Shown here in pieces: positions 1 through 8,225 of a DNA stretch of 44,521 bases. Numbering within the stretch: the first letter of the stretch is position 1; every line of letters starts with the position of its first letter. The notes under the pieces were generated by a model, which ran no database searches, was not told where the DNA came from, and worked only from the letters and a program-made list of their open reading frames with translations. The stretch lies in NCBI GenBank assembly GCA_003104905.1, contig PQAS01000034.1, forward strand, positions 12,917-57,437, given 5' to 3'. Source of the stretch: Candidatus Methanoperedentaceae archaeon (GTDB taxonomy: Archaea; Halobacteriota; Methanosarcinia; Methanosarcinales; Methanoperedenaceae). Both the position numbers and the translations under genes were made by a program.

Positions 1-11
1 TTGTAAATGGC

Positions 12-93
12 GTAGTTACAGGCGCCTAATAAAAACGATGGGTCGAAGGAGACTGAGGGTACTAAAGGCATTAGGCGCCCGGTCCTACAGCAA
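12..93 (-). ncRNA. Putative structured small RNA, copy 1 of a tandem pair
   Basis: This 82-bp core is identical to the core at 222-303, while the sequence around each copy has clearly diverged. A perfect 10-bp inverted repeat (GGCGCCTAAT with ATTAGGCGCC) and an outer GTAG/CTAC pair would fold the element into one long stem with a pyrimidine-rich apical region on the minus strand. A TATA-like box lies upstream on the minus strand at the same distance in both copies, which is why I chose this strand. No credible open reading frame is present. The apical strand carries TCTCCTTCG, complementary to Shine-Dalgarno-type GAAGGAG, so a ribosome-site-pairing regulator is possible but is inference. The 3' end lies close to the window edge. 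Confidence 0.5.
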
Positions 94-113
94 TATTGAT
101 GATGATTTAATAG

Positions 114-124
114 TATTTAATATT
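114..124 (-). promoter_or_regulatory. TATA-like box for RNA copy 1
   Basis: The plus-strand sequence TATTTAATATT reads AATATTAAATA on the minus strand. It begins 20 nt outside the 82-bp core, the normal place for an archaeal TATA box relative to a start at or just inside the core. The same 11-mer sits at the identical distance from copy 2 although the intervening 20 nt are largely different. Confidence 0.5.
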
Positions 125-221
125 AACTGATATATTCTTTCATGTAAATAATTATACTCATAATCATAATTGTTCCGAAGTGAATAAATAAACAAATACA
201 AAAAATTCTATTGGAAAAGGT

Positions 222-303
222 GTAGTTACAGGCGCCTAATAAAAACGATGGGTCGAAGGAGACTGAGGGTACTAAAGGCATTAGGCGCCCGGTCCTACAG
301 CAA
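222..303 (-). ncRNA. Putative structured small RNA, copy 2 of a tandem pair
   Basis: This is the second identical copy of the 82-bp core, offset by exactly 210 bp from copy 1. The stem arms are at 231-240 and 280-289, with the outer GTAG/CTAC pairing at 222-225 and 295-298. Just past the core on the minus strand is a run of six T (plus-strand A at 200-205), which could terminate the transcript. The gene would lie directly downstream of gatD on the same strand, but it has its own TATA-like box, so independent transcription is likely. The family is not one I recognise. Confidence 0.5.
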
Positions 304-323
304 ACTGTATAATGTTCTTCTAC

Positions 324-334
324 TATTTAATATT
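324..334 (-). promoter_or_regulatory. TATA-like box for RNA copy 2
   Basis: This is the same TATTTAATATT 11-mer, again separated from the core by 20 nt of unrelated sequence. Conservation of box and spacing, with divergence between them, is the main argument that the repeats are transcribed on the minus strand. Confidence 0.5.
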
Positions 335-373
335 TACCTATATATTCTATAATTAAAATAATTATAATCATAC

Positions 374-1627
374 TCATAATGAACAAGTGCTTCGAGTGAG
401 CTCACCAGCGATATTGGTATGCATCATGACTTTTACCTTGTCATTATTTTGGGTCTGCCCCAAAACCCACATTAATTTCACCAGAGCTACCTCAGACAGC
501 ATATCTTCACTCTCGATTGCACCTGCTTTCAGTATATCTCTGCCGGTATCATAAACACGATCGCATACCCTCCCATTTATGCATTGTGAAGTCATAACCA
601 CCGGAATCCCTGCATTTGTGACCGTTTTTATAAGAGGGATCCACTCAGTAGAGACATGACCCAGACCTGTACCTTCAATCACAATACCCTTATATCCGGA
701 ACCCGAATGGAAAAGAAGAGATTCATTGCTTGCGCCTGGAATATATTTTATCAGGGCGCATTTGGATTCAAGCTTATCATGTATCGCAAGTTTTTTTTCT
801 CCCCTTTTTACATATGAAGATCCTATTTTAATAACTCCGGATGGATATTCAACATACCCTATAGGCCTTGCATTTATCGACTGGAAAGCATCGCGCCTGG
901 ATGTATGCATCTTTCGAACTTTTGTTCCCCTGTGGATATAGCAGAAATCATCACTGGTTGAGCCATGCATCACAACACAGACCTCGGCTATGTCACTTAT
1001 TGCAACTTTAGCTGCACATATTGCATTCATGGCATTATCGCTGCTTGGCCTGTCCGCACTTCGCTGGGAACCCACAAGTACAATGGGAACCGGTGTCTCG
1101 ATCATAAATGAAAGTGCTGCAGCAGTGTACATCATGGTATCTGTGCCGTGGGTAATAATAATGCCATCAGCGCCATTTTTTATTTCCTCATATACTGCCT
1201 GTGCCAGCTCTATCCAGTATGATGGCCGCATATTTTCACTCAGAATGCTGTAAATCATCCGGCAGTTATAATTTGCTATTTCTTCAAGTTCGGGAATTGC
1301 GCGAAGAACATCATCTGCCGAAAATTGTGAATTCACAGCTCCCGTGCGATAATCTATCTTGCTTGCAATGGTGCCGCCGGTTGAAAGTATTGAGATATTG
1401 GGAAGCTTTTCATTTTTCTTCTTTCCAGGATGAACTGTCCCGGAATGAGGAGAGGTTTCTTCTTTCTTTTCAAGCAGGGTTATATACGCTGATTCCTTTT
1501 CTATCCCGATATTATAACCATTTTTTAATTTTAAGACTATCCTGTCCGTCTGTGAAGGCATCAGTGTTCCCTCATACTTCACACCTTTTCTTTCCACACC
1601 AACTTTATCGTATATTTCTGCCTGCAT
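374..1627 (-). CDS. gatD: Glutamyl-tRNA(Gln) amidotransferase subunit D
   Basis: GatD is the asparaginase-like subunit of the archaeal GatDE amidotransferase. It releases ammonia from glutamine so that GatE can convert mischarged Glu-tRNA(Gln) to Gln-tRNA(Gln) in the cytoplasm. The 417-residue product has the family length. It begins with a small beta-barrel-like domain (residues about 1-60, including YEGTLMP) followed by an L-asparaginase domain. Nucleophile motif STGGTIAS is at 82-89 and the second catalytic motif HGTDTM lies near residue 160. GatE is not nearby, so the two subunits are encoded apart or beyond the window. The start is the ATG at 1625-1627, where the barrel domain begins. 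Confidence 0.95.
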   Translation of the reverse strand: MQAEIYDKVGVERKGVKYEGTLMPSQTDRIVLKLKNGYNIGIEKESAYITLLEKKEETSPHSGTVHPGKKKNEKLPNISILSTGGTIASKIDYRTGAVNSQFSADDVLRAIPELEEIANYNCRMIYSILSENMRPSYWIELAQAVYEEIKNGADGIIITHGTDTMMYTAAALSFMIETPVPIVLVGSQRSADRPSSDNAMNAICAAKVAISDIAEVCVVMHGSTSDDFCYIHRGTKVRKMHTSRRDAFQSINARPIGYVEYPSGVIKIGSSYVKRGEKKLAIHDKLESKCALIKYIPGASNESLLFHSGSGYKGIVIEGTGLGHVSTEWIPLIKTVTNAGIPVVMTSQCINGRVCDRVYDTGRDILKAGAIESEDMLSEVALVKLMWVLGQTQNNDKVKVMMHTNIAGELTRSTCSL

Positions 1628-1740
1628 GATAATCCCTTATTCTAAATCCATAATAGCTAAAGACAATAAAAAACTATGCTAGATCCACCAATACTCTTAT
1701 GGCTCATCAGACCAGAAATATTAATCATTGGGAGGTTTTC

Positions 1741-1923
1741 ATGTCGACTCTTGAGAAAAGAAAAACATATTCTGAAAAATGTCCGGTATGTGGTGGTGAG
1801 GATCATCCGCTGGCTGATGAGACCATATGTTTTGACGAGCTTGCGCCCAATGCTCCTGTCATTGCCGAGGTCAGTCCGGGTCATTGGGTAAAAGTTGTTG
1901 AGCGCAGGCCGGCAAAAACATAA
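1741..1923 (+). CDS. Small zinc-knuckle protein, function unknown
   Basis: This 60-residue product has one CPVCGG knuckle near residue 14 and an acidic middle. I do not recognise a named family. I chose the ATG at 1741 because GGGAGGT at 1730-1736 is a strong ribosome-binding site at the right distance; an upstream in-frame ATG at 1699 has none. The gene is just upstream of the DUF1464 gene in the same direction, with about 30 bases between them, so the two may be co-transcribed. A single CxxC pair could bind zinc only with other ligands or as a dimer. Confidence 0.6.
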   Translation: MSTLEKRKTYSEKCPVCGGEDHPLADETICFDELAPNAPVIAEVSPGHWVKVVERRPAKT

Positions 1924-1955
1924 ACATTAATGAGATAGTATGATAACTTGGGGAT

Positions 1956-2999
1956 ATGGTGCGAGTAATTGGCATAGACCCAGGAACAAAAAGTTTTGAT
2001 CTTTGCGGACTTGATGATGAAAAAATAATTCTTGATGTATCAATATCCACAAAGGATATAAACAAAGATCCTGCGCTTATTTCAAATATCATACTCGAAA
2101 CGGAGGTGGATCTTGTTGTAGGACCCTCAGGTTTTGGGATTCCGGTCACTAACATCAAAGATATAGGGGAGAGGGAATTATTTCTTATGTCGCTTATCAA
2201 AAAGGATGACAAGAAAAGTCTCCTTGGACTTCGCGCATCCATAAAGCAGATGCAAAATAATAAACTTCCAGTATTTTTTATTCCGGGAGTAATACATCTT
2301 CCTACAGTACCATCCTACAGGAAATTGAATAGGATCGACATGGGTACGGCGGATAAACTATGTTGTGCGGCTCTGGGAATACGTGACCAGGCTTCAAGAT
2401 ATAATATAGGATACAACGAAACCTCTTTTATATTGCTGGAAATGGGATTCGGATATACTGCCGCCATTGCTGTACAAAATGGAAAGATCGTGGATGGTAT
2501 TGGCGGTAGTACCGGAAATATAGGTTTTTTGTCACTCGGAGGAATGGATTCCGAGCTTGCTTATCTTTTGGGGGGTTTCAATAAGGAGCTTGTATTTAAA
2601 GGAGGGGTTGAGAAACTCACAGGAAGTCCTGAGAATTTGATGCAAAATAAAGACGCTTTGAATGCCTATCTTGAGAGCGCAATCAAAGATGTACTTCAGC
2701 TTACGGCATCTGTTGATACACGGGGAATACTTATCTCAGGCAGGATATCGAGAGTTGAAGGCATTTTTGATGAAATGAAACGCCGCATTGATTTCGCCAA
2801 GGTAAGAAAGCTTGAAGGTTTTGGGACAAAGACCGTTAAGGAAGCCGCCCAGGGTGCTGCTATCATAGCAAATGGTCTTGCTGGTGGAAGCTATTCGCAG
2901 CTTATTGAAACGATGCAGATAAGGAAAGCTAGAGGGACATCACTTGATCATATATTGCTGCCCGAAATAGAAATCATCAGGAAAGATTACAATATTTGA
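1956..2999 (+). CDS. DUF1464 family protein (ASKHA-fold, kinase-like)
   Basis: The 347-residue protein resembles the archaeal DUF1464 family, annotated elsewhere as a predicted butyrate kinase-like protein. The N-terminus VIGIDPGTKS is the phosphate-1 loop of the acetate kinase/Hsp70/actin fold. Glycine-rich segments around GGSTGNIGFLSLGG (about residue 180) and a C-terminal ISGRISR segment fit the same fold. The substrate is unknown. The start could be ATG 1956 or the in-frame GTG at 1959. GGGG ends about two bases before the ATG, so the GTG has more plausible spacing. The two tRNA genes follow directly. Confidence 0.75.
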   Translation: MVRVIGIDPGTKSFDLCGLDDEKIILDVSISTKDINKDPALISNIILETEVDLVVGPSGFGIPVTNIKDIGERELFLMSLIKKDDKKSLLGLRASIKQMQNNKLPVFFIPGVIHLPTVPSYRKLNRIDMGTADKLCCAALGIRDQASRYNIGYNETSFILLEMGFGYTAAIAVQNGKIVDGIGGSTGNIGFLSLGGMDSELAYLLGGFNKELVFKGGVEKLTGSPENLMQNKDALNAYLESAIKDVLQLTASVDTRGILISGRISRVEGIFDEMKRRIDFAKVRKLEGFGTKTVKEAAQGAAIIANGLAGGSYSQLIETMQIRKARGTSLDHILLPEIEIIRKDYNI

Positions 3000-3010
3000 G
3001 GCACAAAGCT

Positions 3011-3020
3011 TTTTAAATAA
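3011..3020 (+). promoter_or_regulatory. TATA box of the tRNA-Arg gene
   Basis: TTTTAAATAA lies about 26-35 bases upstream of the mature 5' end of tRNA-Arg, the expected position for an archaeal TATA box. It may drive both tRNAs, which are 32 bases apart. Confidence 0.55.
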
Positions 3021-3045
3021 ACAAAACATCTGGGAGTTCCGCGCT

Positions 3046-3120
3046 GGGCTCGTGGCTTAGCTTGGATATAGCGCCGGGCTTCTAACCCGGATGTCGAGGG
3101 TTCGAATCCCTCCGGGCCCG
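3046..3120 (+). tRNA. tRNA-Arg (anticodon TCT)
   Basis: The acceptor strands GGGCTCG and CGGGCCC pair over seven positions with one G-U. The anticodon arm CCGGG-CTTCTAA-CCCGG presents TCT, which reads AGA/AGG. The T arm GAGGG-TTCGAAT-CCCTC is canonical. The discriminator is G and no CCA is encoded. Confidence 0.95.
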
Positions 3121-3152
3121 CTTAAAAATATATCCCTGCAATAATCAAAAGC

Positions 3153-3224
3153 GCCTCGGTGGCTTAGGGGTATAGCGCGTCCTTGGTAAGGACGAGGTCG
3201 AGGGTTCAAATCCCTCCCGGGGCT
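3153..3224 (+). tRNA. tRNA-Thr (anticodon GGT)
   Basis: Acceptor strands GCCTCGG and CCGGGGC pair fully. The anticodon arm CGTCC-TTGGTAA-GGACG presents GGT (Thr, ACC/ACU). The T arm is GAGGG-TTCAAAT-CCCTC. The discriminator is T, usual for archaeal tRNA-Thr, and CCA is not encoded. An integrase remnant begins 62 bases downstream, so this gene is a plausible historic attachment site, but I found no second copy of its 3' end. Confidence 0.95.
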
Positions 3225-3286
3225 CATTTTAACCACGTTCAACGCCTTCGGCTTTATTAGCCGACAATCAAAAAGAGGCTAAGAAC

Positions 3287-4296
3287 ATGGTAGAAGATAT
3301 TCACAACAGGGTTAAGACTCTGGATAGAAATACTGACAGATACATATCAAAGCTTTTTGCTGATGACCAGGAAGATGCCAGGCGTTTTATTAACGATTTA
3401 CTGGCTCAGGGATATTCAGCGGGCAGGGTGGATAAATACCTCTCATCATTGGTCAGTATTAGCAGAATGCTTAACGCATCTTTCAATGATGCAAAAGAAA
3501 CTGATATCAAGCGGTATGTGGCACAACTGGAAAAAAGTGAATATGCTGAGTGGACTAAACACGATTCAAAGATAATCCTGCGGGTTTATCTTCGCTATCT
3601 GGGGAAGGGAGATATAATCACATGGATGAAAGTTAAACCGCCTAAAAACGGTAAGCTGCCTGAGGAAGTCTTAGCAGAAGATGAAATAAAAGGAATGGCT
3701 GAGGCTGCATATACTTCAAGGGATAAGGCATTTATCCTTTCATTCTACGAATCAGGCACACGGATAGGGGAATTTTTGCCGATGAAGTTGAAGCATGTCA
3801 GCTTTGATAAATACGGGACAGTATTCAGGGTTACAGGGAAGACAGGGGATAGGCGCATAAGATTGGTGGCATCTACTTTATCCTTACAGGCATGGATAAA
3901 TGAGCATCCGCCCAAGAACAATCCTGATGCTTATCTATGGTGCAAGACGCCTGCGCCTAATAATCCAAAGTGGAAAAATAATCATTTGAGTTATGGTTTT
4001 ATTGGCAGGCTTCTTAATGAGCTTGCGGTAAAAGCAGAAATAAGAAAAGCCGTTAATCCTCATGCCTTCAGGCACAGTAGGGCTACTTTCATGGCAAAGC
4101 ATCTTAAAGAGCCTGAAATGAGGGAGTTCTTTGGCTGGGGCAGAGATAGCGAAATGCCAGCGGTGTCTATGTGCACTTAAGCGGTAGAGATGTGGATAAT
4201 TCGGTTTCAGCAGTTTATGGCATTAAAGAAGCTGCAAAGAGCAGCGAACCGATTATCAAGACATGGATATGCCAGAGATGCCAGGAAGCATTGTAG
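3287..4296 (+). pseudogene. Tyrosine recombinase (XerC/D-type integrase), frameshifted near the catalytic Tyr
   Basis: The first frame (3287-4180, 297 residues) encodes a SAM-like N-terminal core-binding domain (about 1-110) and a catalytic domain with the Arg motif GTRIGEF and the HAFRHSRAT box. It then ends abruptly at EMPAVSMCT. The expected ending, VYVHLSGRDVDNSVS with the nucleophilic Tyr, is present in another frame from about 4165 and runs to TAG at 4294-4296. A one-step frameshift near 4157-4167 therefore separates the Tyr from the rest. The downstream zinc ribbon usual in archaeal relatives is cut after CQRCQ, where transposase sequence begins. This is a disabled element integrase unless the shift is a sequencing error or programmed. 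Confidence 0.8.
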
Positions 4297-5180
4297 ATGT
4301 GTCGACATTGAAGAATACAATTAAGAAAATCCAGGCATGTGGAATTCAAGATTATACCTTGATAATGGATAGGGGATTTTTCTCAACACCAAATCTGGAA
4401 GAAATGGTCAACAGTGGACTTTCATTCATAATACCGCCCTCAACGACGATGAAAACTGTAAAAGAGGCAATATCTATCATCCATTCATCAATTTCTAACC
4501 CCAACAATCTTAACATTTATCACGATGAGCCATTGTTTGTCAGTCCAGTTACTATCAATATAGGAGAATTTGCCGTAGAAGGCTATACATATTATGATCA
4601 AAAACGAGAGCAGCAGGAACGGCAATCATTTTATAGGAGATTGTACGACACGGTTGAAGCTCTTAGAAAAATCGAGATCAGATCATGGATGAATCCTCTC
4701 GATGTTTTCAAAGAAATAGCAAAGAAAAATGCTCAATATATTGATTGGAAAGTCAATAATAATCGATTCGAAGTGGAACTGAAAAAAAATGCTGTTTCAC
4801 AGAGGGTAAACAGGATGGGGAGATTTATTCTTCTTTATAATGGAAAATTTGGATGGGAAGAATGCCTGTCGCTTTACAGGAGCAAAGACGTGGTTGAAAA
4901 AGGATTTGATGTAATGAAAAATGAACTCGATGTAATGCCAGCAAATGTAAGAAAAGACAGTACTATGAGAGGATATTTGTTTATCTGCTTCCTGTCGTTG
5001 ATTTTGAGGATGCGATTGATGAAATTGATGAGGGAAGCAGGTTTATCGAGTAAGTATTCAGTCGAAGCGTTGGTCACAGAACTTGAGAAGAACAGGGTAA
5101 TGATATTGCCGGATGGAACGCAGATTGTGACTGAACAAACGAAGAGGCAAAAAGAAATATTTAAAGTATTATGTGCCTAA
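4263..5180 (+). mobile_element. IS4/IS1634-type transposase, N-terminally truncated
   Basis: The 305-residue open frame matches the C-terminal two thirds of an IS1634-like DDE transposase. Visible are PGSIVDVSTL, the second catalytic Asp in IMDRGFFS (about residue 40), and the Y-(2)-R-(3)-E-(6)-K-type signature in YRSKDVVEKGFDVMK with the catalytic Glu. The N-terminal part with the first Asp is absent: homology begins at about 4268-4275, right where the integrase zinc ribbon breaks off. The product cannot be a complete transposase. The apparent ATG at 4263 is fortuitous. I did not find terminal inverted repeats. Confidence 0.8.
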
Positions 5181-5244
5181 CCGAAGGGGAACTCAGGTTG
5201 GAACAAAAGATGATTTAAATTCTCATTGGGGTACACCTGTTTGC

Positions 5245-5484
5245 TCATTCCATTAATCTAATGAACTCTTCTCTTGTAAATCCTGATTGCTTAATAATTG
5301 ACATCAAAGTTCCCTTTGGTATAGGATCTCTTATTGGAACGATAACGAGATACTTTTCTCCATGATCCCCTACTCTAACCAATGCAATATGACTACCTTT
5401 CCCCTTAATAGGGGCATAATCAAATCCAGCTTTAAGGAGACGTTTTATGACCTTATTTGAGGAAATAGAAGGGAGTTTGCTCAC
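5245..5484 (-). CDS. hicA: HicA-type mRNA interferase toxin
   Basis: The 79-residue protein fits the HicA/YcfA family, small double-stranded-RNA-binding-fold ribonucleases that cleave mRNA during translation. The signature is near residue 32, with GKGSH supplying the catalytic His, followed by the strand VIVPIRDPIPKGTL. The gene overlaps the upstream hicB-like gene by four bases (ATGA), the usual coupling in a toxin-antitoxin operon although here the antitoxin gene is first. It lies in a decayed mobile-element region, typical for such modules. Confidence 0.85.
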   Translation of the reverse strand: MSKLPSISSNKVIKRLLKAGFDYAPIKGKGSHIALVRVGDHGEKYLVIVPIRDPIPKGTLMSIIKQSGFTREEFIRLME

Positions 5485-5726
5485 ACTGCCACACCAAAAG
5501 TGGAAGTGAATTTATTTGGCGAATGTAAGGACGCGGCAAAATCATTCAAAATTCCCAGAGCTTTGGCATTCTCAAGATATAATTCAACAGCCTCTTTCAG
5601 GTTTTCAAGGGCTTCTTCTGGTGTGTCACCTGCACTGGCAACTTCAAGTTCAGGGCATTTTGAAACATAAACATCATCTTCCTGCCAGATTATAGCTGTA
5701 ACATTTAATTTTTCCATGCTTTTCAT
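5481..5726 (-). CDS. hicB: HicB-like antitoxin
   Basis: The 81-residue product shows the HicB partial RNase H-like fold: a strand with a bulky aromatic (AIIWQEDDVYVSKCPELEVASAG) followed by the helix TPEEALENLKEAVELYLENA. There is no obvious C-terminal DNA-binding domain, so it resembles the short HicB form that neutralises HicA by contact. The start is ATG 5724-5726 or the in-frame ATG at 5715-5717. An A+T-rich TATA-like sequence centred near 5752 is about 26 bases above the first ATG, consistent with leaderless transcription. Confidence 0.8.
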   Translation of the reverse strand: MKSMEKLNVTAIIWQEDDVYVSKCPELEVASAGDTPEEALENLKEAVELYLENAKALGILNDFAASLHSPNKFTSTFGVAV

Positions 5727-6183
5727 ACTTATAAAAGGGTTTCCTGTTATTAAATTTTTGGTTTAATTCTTTCCCGTTCTTAAATACTAAACATGCGCCT
5801 GAAAAGAAAAATAGAACCTCCGGGATACCGATAGATGCCTCACTATGAGCATTCGCACCGGGATGCCTTTCGGACTTCAGTCAGAGGTCATTGACCATCC
5901 GTATTCGTTCTCATGCTCCAGAAAGGCAAAGTGCATTCCAGGTTGCTTTTGAAATGCTGAAAGCTAAGCTATTAATTTTATCTATTCTACTCTATAAGTT
6001 CGTTAGATAGATATGCGAATCGAATTTTCGGATATACTCTTAGTGGATTATTTCACGATTTTTGACTATTCAATTATGGTCAAATTATCGAGCCAAAAAT
6101 ATAATTTCATAAATGCGATATGAGCGGTTTATTTGGAAGGGAAGGCATATCCACTTCACCCTGAAGCACTTCAAGTTAAAGGC
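5727..6183. other. Intergenic region without a supported gene
   Basis: About 450 bases follow hicB. The part at 5790-5985 has coding-like composition, but every frame on both strands is interrupted and I recognise no family. It may be debris of the island. The remainder to 6120 is A+T-rich with no clear structure. Confidence 0.4.
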
Positions 6184-6345
6184 TCACACAACCTTTTTCA
6201 TCACCAACTCCCCTCGGTCAATGATCCATTTGATCTTATCCCCTTTCCCTATTCCCACAGCCTGAGCCAGCACCTTAGGCACGGTTACTTTAAGCTGACC
6301 TTTAACATCATGTACTGTGTATGTTTTCTCTTTCGCTTCAATCAT
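6184..6345 (-). CDS. AbrB/SpoVT-type small DNA-binding protein
   Basis: The 53-residue product reads as a swapped-hairpin AbrB domain: a first strand (KTYTVHDVKGQLKVTVPK), the loop helix VLAQAVGIGKGDKI and a final strand pair ending VMKKVV. Such proteins act as transcription regulators or MazE-like antitoxins. GGTGAT lies just upstream of the ATG at 6343-6345, a good ribosome-binding site. No toxin gene is adjacent, so it is an orphan. An inverted repeat directly upstream (6357-6374) is a candidate autoregulatory operator. The nearby HicAB pair reads in the same direction. Confidence 0.8.
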   Translation of the reverse strand: MIEAKEKTYTVHDVKGQLKVTVPKVLAQAVGIGKGDKIKWIIDRGELVMKKVV

Positions 6346-6356
6346 GCATTCATCAC

Positions 6357-6374
6357 CATACTGATATTAGTATG
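6357..6374. promoter_or_regulatory. Inverted repeat upstream of the AbrB-type gene
   Basis: CATACTGATATTAGTATG has perfect 6-bp arms (CATACT/AGTATG) around an A+T-rich centre. It ends 12 bases before the AbrB-type start and overlaps the region where its promoter or transcript start should be. A self-binding operator is plausible. Confidence 0.4.
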
Positions 6375-6541
6375 ATTTTCAGGTATTAAAGGCTAAAGCT
6401 TATATGAGTTGGAGTGGTGATATATCCTGAGGCTTTTAACGTGGATTAATGCTGTCCTCCCGGGGCTTCAAAATACAAGTTCAATTTTTTTTACTTTCAC
6501 TTTGCTCTCCGAGGGTTTTATTCGAGTAGTGTGAAGTAAGA

Positions 6542-6813
6542 ATGTTGTACAACCATGAAATGAACCTCAGAGCAACTGAGGAAAGAATAACAAAACATCT
6601 ATACGAACTAAAGATACTGGCAGAGCTATTTAATAGAGCGGATGGACAGAGCAGAAAGCACGAAAAGAGATTATAAGATCCTGATCAGAAAGCTCTTCAG
6701 GTGGATGGAAAAGGGTATATTTGGCAGCTCTGGGAATAATTGGTCTTTTCGTTTGGGCTGGTTTTCTCGTGGGTCCGGTGCTTGCATTATTGGCAAGTGT
6801 CATTTCTGAATAA
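6542..6813 (+). pseudogene. Possible decayed small membrane-protein gene
   Basis: Three frames in succession look coding. From 6542, 44 codons read MLYNHEMNLRATEERITKHL and on to a stop at 6674. Near 6663-6707 another frame gives KRDYKILIRKLFRWMEK. From about 6709 a third frame gives a hydrophobic helix, LAALGIIGLFVWAGFLVGP, ending at TAA 6811-6813 without its own start codon. A small protein with a charged N-terminus and one C-terminal membrane segment, broken by two frameshifts, would explain this. No family is recognised. Confidence 0.3.
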
Positions 6814-6852
6814 AACAACAATCATTTAATCAAAGAGGTATAATCATTTATT

Positions 6853-8196
6853 ATGTTCTCAAATGAAAAAATAGAGACCATGAGTAGGGGCGATTTAGAT
6901 GCTCTAATTGAAGAGCGAATACGCTATACTGTAAAGTATGCCAGCGAAAACTCGCCTTTTTATAAAAAGTGGTTCAGAGAGCACGGAATAAATCCCCATG
7001 ATGTTCGCACACACGAAGATCTCAGGGAATTGCCAATAATATCGGGAAAGACAATTAGAGAGAACCAGCCGCCAGAACGTTCAGATTTTCAATTCAGAAG
7101 CGTAAATTGGAAGGATGTCTTCACACTTCATGAGACATCAGGAACCAGTGGGACCCCAAAAGCGTTCTTTCTCACTTGGGATGATTGGGAACGATATGCT
7201 GAAAAATATGCCAGGAGCTTTATCTCACAGGGTTTTGGCTCTGGTGATAGGGTGATTGTTTGCGCGTCATACGGTATGAACGTTGGTGCAAATACAATGA
7301 CACTTGCTGCGCGTGATGTTGGAATGACGATCATCCCCCTGGGGAAGTGCACATTTCAATCCCGCGTCATAAAGAGTTATAAGCCCACCGGGATAGTTGG
7401 CAGCGTTTTCAAACTTCTGGGACTTGCTAGGCAATTGAGAAATGAAAATTTAACTCCACAGGAATCAGGCATCAAGCGCCTTGTCGTCGGAGGGGAGAGT
7501 TTTGCCGATGAGTCGCGTGCATACCTTGCCGAGGTGTGGGGTTGCCCGGTCTATAACACCTACGGAAGCACGGAAGGAACTATGTGCGGTGAATGCGCCG
7601 ATCTCTCCGGGCTTCATGTGCCTGAAGACCTGGTTCATCTTGATATCTATGATCCTGGAATGAAAAACTTTGTACACGACGGGGAATGCGGCAGGGTAGT
7701 CCTTACTACGCTTTTGCCCGTGGGTGGAAAATCCGGGACCCTGTTGCTGAACTATGATACCGAAGACACTACCGTAGTGGTCACAAGAGAACGATGCGCC
7801 TGCGGAAGAACGCATATGAAGATCACTAATCCCCAGCGTGAATCAGAGACCTTCTGGGTCGCAGAAACACCCTTTAACCGTGTTGATGTGGAGCGTGGTG
7901 TGTTCCAGCGCGAGAATATGGAATACCTTACAGGTGAATATGAGGCTTTCCTTTATGGTGGCGATGATGAAAATGATACTATTATGAGAGTGAGCGTGGA
8001 ATGTCTTGACAGGGATAAGTGTGATAAAAAAGCTATTGAAGAGAACTTCCTACGCGCATTTTTCAGATATAAACCGCTTCTTGAGGAAGCGCATTCAGAA
8101 CGAACCTTCAAGATAATTTTTAACTTTGTACGTCTTCGAGATCTGGAACTCTACCGGATAAAGGGTAGACCAAAGCGCCTGGTAGATAGAAGATAG
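6853..8196 (+). CDS. Adenylate-forming ligase of the PaaK/coenzyme F390 synthetase type
   Basis: The 447-residue protein belongs to the phenylacetate-CoA ligase-like branch of adenylate-forming enzymes. The ATP-phosphate loop is TSGTSGTPK (about residues 95-103), the adenine motif is YNTYGSTEG (about 236), and CACGRTH with upstream Cys residues resembles the metal site of this branch. In methanogens close relatives are coenzyme F390 synthetases, which adenylylate the deazaflavin F420 in response to oxygen or redox stress. That is the likeliest role in a Methanosarcinales relative, but the sequence alone cannot exclude an acyl-CoA ligase. AGAGGT lies about 13 bases above the ATG. TspO follows 29 bases downstream. 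Confidence 0.75.
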   Translation: MFSNEKIETMSRGDLDALIEERIRYTVKYASENSPFYKKWFREHGINPHDVRTHEDLRELPIISGKTIRENQPPERSDFQFRSVNWKDVFTLHETSGTSGTPKAFFLTWDDWERYAEKYARSFISQGFGSGDRVIVCASYGMNVGANTMTLAARDVGMTIIPLGKCTFQSRVIKSYKPTGIVGSVFKLLGLARQLRNENLTPQESGIKRLVVGGESFADESRAYLAEVWGCPVYNTYGSTEGTMCGECADLSGLHVPEDLVHLDIYDPGMKNFVHDGECGRVVLTTLLPVGGKSGTLLLNYDTEDTTVVVTRERCACGRTHMKITNPQRESETFWVAETPFNRVDVERGVFQRENMEYLTGEYEAFLYGGDDENDTIMRVSVECLDRDKCDKKAIEENFLRAFFRYKPLLEEAHSERTFKIIFNFVRLRDLELYRIKGRPKRLVDRR

Positions 8197-8225
8197 AGAT
8201 ATGTATCAAATAATGGAGAAAATAT

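Noticed and set aside
12-303. CRISPR array from the two long identical repeats
   Set aside because: There are only two copies, the repeat is 82 bp, and the 128-bp interval is partly homologous to the downstream flank of copy 2, unlike a spacer.
3057-3242. 61-codon minus-strand open frame reading PGGIRTLD and DLNPRP
   Set aside because: It is antisense to the two tRNA genes and is the familiar spurious translation of tRNA T arms.
5790-5985. Possible gene in the gap after hicB
   Set aside because: All six frames carry stops, and no peptide could be tied to a family, so I list the region only as intergenic debris.
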